64,000 bases of DNA, taken from Treponema sp. (lineage in GTDB: Bacteria; Spirochaetota; Spirochaetia; Treponematales; Breznakiellaceae). The position numbers were made by a program, and so were the translations under genes. A model generated the notes under the pieces. That model was not told where the DNA came from. It searched no databases and saw only the letters and a program-made list of their open reading frames with translations. The stretch covers positions 62,001 to 126,000 of the forward strand of contig WRKT01000001.1 in assembly GCA_009777995.1 (NCBI GenBank), given 5' to 3'. Each line of letters begins with the position of its first letter. Positions within the stretch are counted from its first letter, which is position 1. Below, one piece after another: positions 59,374 through 64,000 of the stretch.

Positions 59374-60410
59374 AAGAATTCCTCCACGTCACAGCTGTTA
59401 AAGCCTATAATGAACTCGCCAAGCAGCCTGCCCATTGCTTCAACATCGTCCATACATACAGTTTCAACGCTTGTATGCATGTACTTGGTTGGGGCTGTTA
59501 TAAGTGCTGTTGCCACACCCTTGCCTGTTATCTGGATTATCCTTGCATCCGTTCCTGTCATTCCCGCTGCAACAATAACCTGATTTTTTATACCATTCTT
59601 CTTAGCCGTTTCCTTAAGCCTTTCAAACATCTTTCGGTTTATGTTAGGCCCGCAGACAATTTCAACACCCTCTCCGAGCATGGAGTTTCCGTCATCTGCA
59701 CCTTCAGCAGACCTTCCAAAGCCGACTTCAAGAGCAATCGCCATGTCAGGTTGAATTGTCTGTGCTGCAGTCCTTGCGCCCCTAAGTCCGACTTCCTCTT
59801 GAGCAGAGGCGACAAAGTAGATGTCAAGGTCATGTGTGAAGTTTTTTAATTTCTCAAAAACAACTGCATAGGATGCTACTGCGATAACATCATCCATACA
59901 CTTTCCTGCAAGTCTATTGTTTTTTAATTCAATGACCTGTCTGTTGATTGTTACAAGGTCTCCGATTGAAACAATCTCTTTTACTTCTTTCTCGTCATAG
60001 CCGGTATCCACAAGCAAATGCTCCAGTTTAATGGATTTCTTTGCATCTTCCGGGGAAGTGATATGCGGCGGCTTTATGCCAATGACACCGTAAATCTTTT
60101 TCTTCCCGTGAATAATGACTTCATGTGCAGGCAGGGTTCTTTGATCGAAACCTCCTATCTGCGTAAGCCCGAGAAAACCCTGTTTGTCGATGTGCGCAAC
60201 CATTAGACCAATTTCGTCCATGTGTGCACTAAACATAAGTTTGCCCTTTCCTGCTCCCTTTTTCAGCCCTATGACATTACCGAATTTGTCAATTTCGGCC
60301 TTATCACAGTGTTTTTTGAAAAAGTCCAGAATGATTTCGGCACGCTCCGTCTCATACCCGGATACACCGACCGCGTTGCTTAATTTGATTAAAAATTCTT
60401 TAGCATTCAA
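59364..60410 (-). CDS. M42-family aminopeptidase, first of three
   Basis: A 348-residue M42 enzyme. Ligands are His in FSAHMDEIGLMV, Asp in GKCMDDVIA, Glu pair in SAQEEVGLRGA, Glu in AIALEVGFGR and His in TKYMHTSVE. The frame can be read from 60461, but TTG 60410 is preferred: it follows AAAGGA by 9 bases and gives the length of its paralogues. It leads the three-gene unit. Confidence 0.9.
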   Translation of the reverse strand: MNAKEFLIKLSNAVGVSGYETERAEIILDFFKKHCDKAEIDKFGNVIGLKKGAGKGKLMFSAHMDEIGLMVAHIDKQGFLGLTQIGGFDQRTLPAHEVIIHGKKKIYGVIGIKPPHITSPEDAKKSIKLEHLLVDTGYDEKEVKEIVSIGDLVTINRQVIELKNNRLAGKCMDDVIAVASYAVVFEKLKNFTHDLDIYFVASAQEEVGLRGARTAAQTIQPDMAIALEVGFGRSAEGADDGNSMLGEGVEIVCGPNINRKMFERLKETAKKNGIKNQVIVAAGMTGTDARIIQITGKGVATALITAPTKYMHTSVETVCMDDVEAMGRLLGEFIIGFNSCDVEEFLCL

Positions 60411-60535
60411 TTCAGTCGTTCCTTTATCATGATTTTTTTGTCGGACGGTCAAGCTTAGCATAGGAATGGGTTTTCGTAAAGACGTAGATTTTGATGATTC
60501 TCTTTAGAATTTTAATCCTCTCTAAATTTATTTAA

Positions 60536-60634
60536 CACGGAGCTCACAGAGATCACGGAGGACACAGAGAAGATACAGAGTTTGGCACACTCTAGAAACT
60601 CTCTGTGAGCTCTGTGCCCTCTGTGAGCTCTGTG
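60536..60634. repeat. Palindromic copy of the 9-base-periodic CAC(A/G)GAG repeat
   Basis: Plus-strand units CACGGAG, CACAGAG, CACGGAG, CACAGAG start at 60536, 60545, 60554 and 60563, followed by a partial TACAGAG. After a 20-base centre, four inverted CTCTGTG units start at 60601, 60610, 60619 and 60628. The two arms can fold into a long hairpin. It fills the 243-base gap between gltX and the M42 genes, in which no gene is seen. Confidence 0.85.
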
Positions 60635-60653
60635 TGATTAAATTCAAAGTGGA

Positions 60654-62135
60654 TTAATTTTCCAGGAGCATTATCGCCGAGTCTATCCGTTTTAAGGTTT
60701 GCTCTTCTCCCAGGAGGCGGAGGCTGGGGAAGAGGGGCGGGGATACCTTGCTACCTGTTATTGCGACACGCAGGGGCATCATCAGGTCGCCAAGTTTAAG
60801 TCCTTCTTTTTCACAATAGGTCTTGATAAAGTTTTCGGCTTCTTCATCGGTTTTGGCTTCAATTAATTGCTTGACTATATCTTTTCCCTTTTTAAGGGAA
60901 TCCAAGGTTTGGTTTAAATCTGCCTTTTTCGGGATAAACTCTTCCTTGGGGGGAAGAACGAAATCTTTAAAGAGATATTCTACTTTGCCCGGGATCTCCG
61001 TAAGGAAGACGACCCTTTCTTTTACAAGGGGCATGCTTTTCTTGAAAAGTTCTTCTTGTGCACCGGTCGGCTTTTCTCCCGGCTTGCCGAAAAGACCTTG
61101 AGCAATCGCGAAGGGCAAGGTTGCGGCAGCAAGCGCATCATCACTCATCATCCTAATATATTGACCGTTAAACCACTCGAGCTTTTTATAGTCAAAAATC
61201 GCAGGGGATTTTGAAAGTTTATCAATGCTGAAATGTGTTATAAGTTCATCAAGAGAATAAATTTCCTTACCCTCTTCAAAGGAAGCTCCAACCATAGCGA
61301 TATAGTTGATAAGAGCTTGGGGTAAATAACCCTGTTCGATAAACTCGTTTAACGATGTTGAACCGTGGCGCTTTGAGAGCTTCTTTCCGTCAAGGCCCAT
61401 CACCATGGGCAGGTGGCAGAACTCCGGGTGCTGCCAGCCGAAGCTATCATAGAGGATCACGTGGATGGGCGTTGAGGGAAGCCATTCCTGTGCGCGAAGT
61501 ATGTGGGTAATTCCCATAATGTGATCATCGATTATCACCGCAAGATGGTAAGTGGGAAAGCCGTCGGACTTTAACAATACCGGGTCGCTGTTAATGTCTT
61601 CGTTTTTCCACTCGACCTTTCCTATGACGTGATCAGTATAGGTGGTGCTTTTCCCGAGGGGAATTTTGAGTCTTATTGTATGAGCCTCCCCTGAAGCGAC
61701 CCGGCTCGCTGCCTCTTCGAGTGGAATTTCACGACAAAACCGGTCATACCCTGTTTCAGATGACTTGCTTGCCTCCCTCTCCCTGCGCACTTCTTCCAGC
61801 CTCTCGCTTGAGCAGAAGCAATAATACGCGTGGCCTCTCTCAACCAGCTCTGCCGCATGCTTTTTATATAAGTCAAATCGTTCAGACTGGACATAGGGCC
61901 CGTGGGGCCCCCCGGTATCCGGCCCCTCGTCCCAGCGAAAGCCAAGCCAGTCAAACGAGTCGTAGAGGTTTTTCGTATAACGCTCTTCACACCTTGTTTG
62001 ATCAGTGTCTTCAAGTCGAAGGATAAACTTGCCGCCCTTCGAGCGTGCGTAAAGATAATTGTAGAGGGCAGTTCTTATCCCCCCAATGTGCTGATTCCCT
62101 GTAGGGGACGGAGCATAGCGTACTCTTATTTCCAT
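60654..62135 (-). CDS. gltX: Glutamyl-tRNA synthetase
   Basis: Charges tRNA-Glu with glutamate; 493 residues, class I synthetase. The HIGH-type motif is YAPSPTGNQHIGGIRTALYN, followed by RLEDTDQTRCEERY. The KMSKS-type motif is GKKLSKRHGS. ATG 62135 (MEIRVRYAPSPTG) is preferred to TTG 62144. There is no ribosome site; a TACATT box with TTTACG 17 bases upstream lies 7 bases before the ATG, so this mRNA too may be leaderless. It is encoded alone. Confidence 0.96.
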   Translation of the reverse strand: MEIRVRYAPSPTGNQHIGGIRTALYNYLYARSKGGKFILRLEDTDQTRCEERYTKNLYDSFDWLGFRWDEGPDTGGPHGPYVQSERFDLYKKHAAELVERGHAYYCFCSSERLEEVRREREASKSSETGYDRFCREIPLEEAASRVASGEAHTIRLKIPLGKSTTYTDHVIGKVEWKNEDINSDPVLLKSDGFPTYHLAVIIDDHIMGITHILRAQEWLPSTPIHVILYDSFGWQHPEFCHLPMVMGLDGKKLSKRHGSTSLNEFIEQGYLPQALINYIAMVGASFEEGKEIYSLDELITHFSIDKLSKSPAIFDYKKLEWFNGQYIRMMSDDALAAATLPFAIAQGLFGKPGEKPTGAQEELFKKSMPLVKERVVFLTEIPGKVEYLFKDFVLPPKEEFIPKKADLNQTLDSLKKGKDIVKQLIEAKTDEEAENFIKTYCEKEGLKLGDLMMPLRVAITGSKVSPPLFPSLRLLGEEQTLKRIDSAIMLLEN

Positions 62136-62142
62136 GGGATAC

Positions 62143-62171
62143 AATGTACACTATAATAAGAAAATCGTAAA
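62143..62171 (-). promoter_or_regulatory. Putative gltX promoter
   Basis: On the minus strand TTTACG (62171-62166), a 17-base spacer, TACATT (62148-62143); 4 of 6 matches in each box. The ATG follows 7 bases later without a ribosome site. Confidence 0.4.
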
Positions 62172-62197
62172 GCCATGTATGGCGGCCATACATGGCT
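62171..62197. repeat. 12-base perfect hairpin between gltX and YgiT-type gene
   Basis: AGCCATGTATGG (62171-62182), loop CGG, perfectly complementary arm 62186-62197. It lies between the divergent promoters of gltX and the YgiT-type gene, and abuts the -35 box of the latter. Operator or transcription insulator are both possible. Confidence 0.65.
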
Positions 62198-62199
62198 CC

Positions 62200-62228
62200 T
62201 TTACATTAGAAAAATGGTTCTATATAAT
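62200..62228 (+). promoter_or_regulatory. Promoter of YgiT-type gene
   Basis: TTTACA (62200-62205), 17-base spacer, TATAAT (62223-62228). The start is expected near 62235, about 40 bases before the ATG at 62275. Confidence 0.7.
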
Positions 62229-62274
62229 GAATTATACAATGGGAAGATGGAGGCAGGAAACGCAAGGAGAAGAC

Positions 62275-62517
62275 ATGATGAAGTGTGGAATTTGCAAAGC
62301 TGAAATGGAAGAGGCTACTGTTAGCTACACAGAGGATATTGAGCAGGGAGTAATTGTCATTAGACATGTGCCTGCACAAGTGTGTACAGAATGCGGTAAT
62401 ACCTGGTATAGCGGTACGGTTGCAGCTCAGCTTGAAAAGATAGTTGATAAAGCGGTAACTTCTCTTTCTATTGGATCCGAAGTTTCAATTATAAACTATA
62501 CTAAATCAGTAGCTTGA
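62275..62517 (+). CDS. YgiT-type zinc-finger protein (MqsA N-domain-like)
   Basis: An 80-residue protein with two CxxC pairs, MMKCGICKAEMEEATVSY and VPAQVCTECGNTWYSG, the YgiT/MqsA N-terminal zinc fold. In many genomes this is an antitoxin-type protein next to a DUF4258 or MqsR toxin; neither is seen here, and the MqsA DNA-binding C-terminal domain is absent. AAGGAG lies 5 bases before ATG 62275 (ATG 62278 is also possible). The longer frame from 62134 is rejected because it runs through the promoter. Confidence 0.8.
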   Translation: MMKCGICKAEMEEATVSYTEDIEQGVIVIRHVPAQVCTECGNTWYSGTVAAQLEKIVDKAVTSLSIGSEVSIINYTKSVA

Positions 62518-62536
62518 AGCCTAAGCCTTTGATTTC

Positions 62537-63946
62537 CTACAAATCCGGGTGCTTGTGCAGATAATCGGCTACAATCAAACCACATTCGAGCTGAATGGCT
62601 ACAAGGCTCTTTATCGGTATAACCTTATAGTTCATTTCAGCCTCAAGGAAGTCAGTGATTTTCTTGTATCCTGCCATGGCTTTTTCAAGGCCCTTTTCCA
62701 GGGCGGCCTTTTTTGCCGGATTATCTTCACCTGCTTTTTTCATTAGTTCCAGCTCACTCTCGTTTGCACGCACAATCATGGCAAAGGTAATCGCCTGATA
62801 AAACTTTGAGCCAAGCAGATTGTCGAACTTTTCTGCAACAGTTGCCTTCCTGTTGTACTCTTCCTTCCCTTCCATAATCATTAGAGCTCTTTCCATATAG
62901 TCGGGTCTAATCTCGGAGAAATTCTTACAAGCAAGATAAAAGTGATTATCGGGTGAGAAGTGCTCTTCGGATACCTTCATTATTTCGATTAGTTCAAGAG
63001 AGAGTTTATGATTTTCCTCGGTTTTTTGTATAACAGCATCCCTGCGTATCATGTCGGCTTCGCTTTGATCGTCGATGCGGGGGTCGTAAAAGTATGGCAG
63101 TTCTGTTAGAAGGGTAAAGGTATTGTACTTCTCCTTGGCATAGGATGCGCTATTGTCTCCTGCCTTATGCTCACTTGCAAACTCCTTCATATTCCTGCCC
63201 ATCTTTTCAAGAGCATCGTAGGCACCTTTTACTCCGAGGGCTCCGTAAATTGCCGGGTAGTAAACGGGCACCAAGGGGCTTTCAGGTTCGCCCAGATGTA
63301 TGGGTATCTTTTCCTTTTTAGGTACTGCATGCAACTCTTCGAAAATTTCAGGGGTGGGCTCAGACATATACCAATAGGTTCCGCCAATGCCTGCATTATG
63401 GAGTGAGTAGATAAAGCGGGGTTTAATATCATCAATTAACTTCATCATTACAACGGTTTCAGGAAGGGGTTTATCAAAATGCTTTTCTTTATAAGAAATA
63501 GGAAAGGTCCAGTCTACCTGCTCGAAACCTGCAGGACGGTAAAAATGGCGCATATAGTTCGTAATCGTAAAGGGCCCTTTAATCCAACCCTCGTTTAGCT
63601 TATAGCCGTCTGCATCCCAGGCTTTTAAAAAGTACCAAGTATAGTCCAACTCGTCACGCAGCTCCTTATTGCGGGCAAGCTCCCAACTCAAGTGCTCCAT
63701 CAGCATCAAACCGATTGGCTCATTCGGATGGGGGAGGCCGAAAACGAGGGCATTCTTGCTCCCGGAACCAATTTTTAGGCAGAGCAGGGGCCGGTTTTCG
63801 CGGCTGCGCCCCACTTCTTTTATAGAGGCAATATCCGGGTACTGCTCGGCCAGTTTTTTGGAGCTTTCATCCAGTTCTTCCAGGGTGGGGAAATCCTTAT
63901 AATCGGGGATACTGTTTAACAGTTCTCTAGAGGCTTTCTTCAGCAT
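62537..63946 (-). CDS. M14-family zinc carboxypeptidase-like protein
   Basis: A 469-residue M14-type peptidase. The zinc motif HxxE is in VFGLPHPNEPIGLML, and a probable third ligand is His in RFIYSLHNAGIGG. The following stretch has YWYMSEPTPEIF. The C-terminal half is mostly helical and specific to this subgroup. No signal peptide is seen, so it is probably cytoplasmic, like the large M14 at 1206. TAGGAG precedes the ATG. The gene converges on the YgiT-type gene with 19 bases between them. Confidence 0.85.
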   Translation of the reverse strand: MLKKASRELLNSIPDYKDFPTLEELDESSKKLAEQYPDIASIKEVGRSRENRPLLCLKIGSGSKNALVFGLPHPNEPIGLMLMEHLSWELARNKELRDELDYTWYFLKAWDADGYKLNEGWIKGPFTITNYMRHFYRPAGFEQVDWTFPISYKEKHFDKPLPETVVMMKLIDDIKPRFIYSLHNAGIGGTYWYMSEPTPEIFEELHAVPKKEKIPIHLGEPESPLVPVYYPAIYGALGVKGAYDALEKMGRNMKEFASEHKAGDNSASYAKEKYNTFTLLTELPYFYDPRIDDQSEADMIRRDAVIQKTEENHKLSLELIEIMKVSEEHFSPDNHFYLACKNFSEIRPDYMERALMIMEGKEEYNRKATVAEKFDNLLGSKFYQAITFAMIVRANESELELMKKAGEDNPAKKAALEKGLEKAMAGYKKITDFLEAEMNYKVIPIKSLVAIQLECGLIVADYLHKHPDL

Positions 63947-64000
63947 TGTAGTCTCCTATAAAATAAAAAAAATTTGTTGACAACTTAAACTAAAGACCAT

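Noticed and set aside
60536-60634. Palindromic repeat as an intrinsic terminator
   Set aside because: No T run follows either arm, and related non-palindromic copies occur elsewhere, one of them inside a gene.
62134-62274. N-terminal extension of the YgiT-type protein
   Set aside because: It runs through a hairpin and a good promoter; the ribosome site and zinc motif point to ATG 62275.

Overview
The window looks like chromosomal DNA of a spirochaete, most likely a Treponema relative. The taxonomic clues are a spiro-SPASM radical-SAM protein, a FlaA-type flagellar sheath protein, and an SpsF/SpsG glycan-precursor cluster. Most of the remaining genes point to life on peptides: two M24 Xaa-Pro peptidases, two M14 carboxypeptidases, an M29-type aminopeptidase, pyroglutamyl peptidase, prolyl oligopeptidase, a DUF885 peptidase, three tandem M42 peptidases and two complete five-gene peptide ABC transporters. 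No insertion sequence, prophage, rRNA or CRISPR array was seen. One tRNA (Phe, GAA) is present.

Layout. Bases 1-8067 (+) form a peptide and 5-oxoproline module: M24 (cut by the left edge), a very large M14, the DUF969/DUF979 putative 5-oxoproline transporter, an M29-like aminopeptidase and pyroglutamyl peptidase. Bases 8090-13100 (+) are an overlapping four-gene glycan cluster: spiro-SPASM, a GT-like protein, an SpsF-like nucleotidyltransferase and an SpsG-methyltransferase fusion. Bases 13097-14514 (-) hold a GGDEF enzyme and a VOC protein. Bases 14579-25806 (-) are a 15-gene Mrp/Mbh-type antiporter operon with two sets of small subunits and four large NuoL/M/N-like subunits, driven by a good promoter. 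Bases 25939-31714 (+) carry an ATP-grasp protein, a murein amidase, a GerMN protein, the FlaA-like protein and a RelA/SpoT-TPR fusion. Bases 31726-37250 (+) are peptide ABC operon 1. Then come tRNA-Phe, a HigBA-type toxin-antitoxin pair, a membrane protein divergent from a histidine kinase/response regulator pair, a Cys/Asp-rich lipoprotein, a YodC-like protein, an ankyrin protein, a sirtuin and an outer-membrane-type protein (to 44680). Bases 44682-53975 (-) hold prolyl oligopeptidase, an amidohydrolase and ABC operon 2. The rest has a DUF3899-like protein, Xaa-Pro dipeptidase, DUF885 peptidase, three M42 genes, gltX, an orphan YgiT-type zinc-finger protein and a second M14.

Functional picture. 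Peptides imported by the two ABC systems would be trimmed by a cytoplasmic set specialised for proline-containing and pyroglutamyl-blocked peptides. The Mrp-type complex would handle Na+/H+ exchange. The glycan cluster and the FlaA-like gene share a 14-base GCCGATA motif resembling a sigma-28 -10 box, so the cluster may decorate flagella; this is inference.

Unusual signals. Two genes seem to start at ATT codons, one behind a near-perfect Shine-Dalgarno sequence. Several genes have a -10 box only 4-8 bases before an ATG with no Shine-Dalgarno sequence, which suggests leaderless mRNAs. A 9-base-periodic CAC(A/G)GAG repeat occurs three times, once inside the 5' coding region of the amidase gene. 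A lipoprotein ends in a Cys-Asp tail. Both peptide-binding-protein genes are followed by strong 12-bp hairpins.
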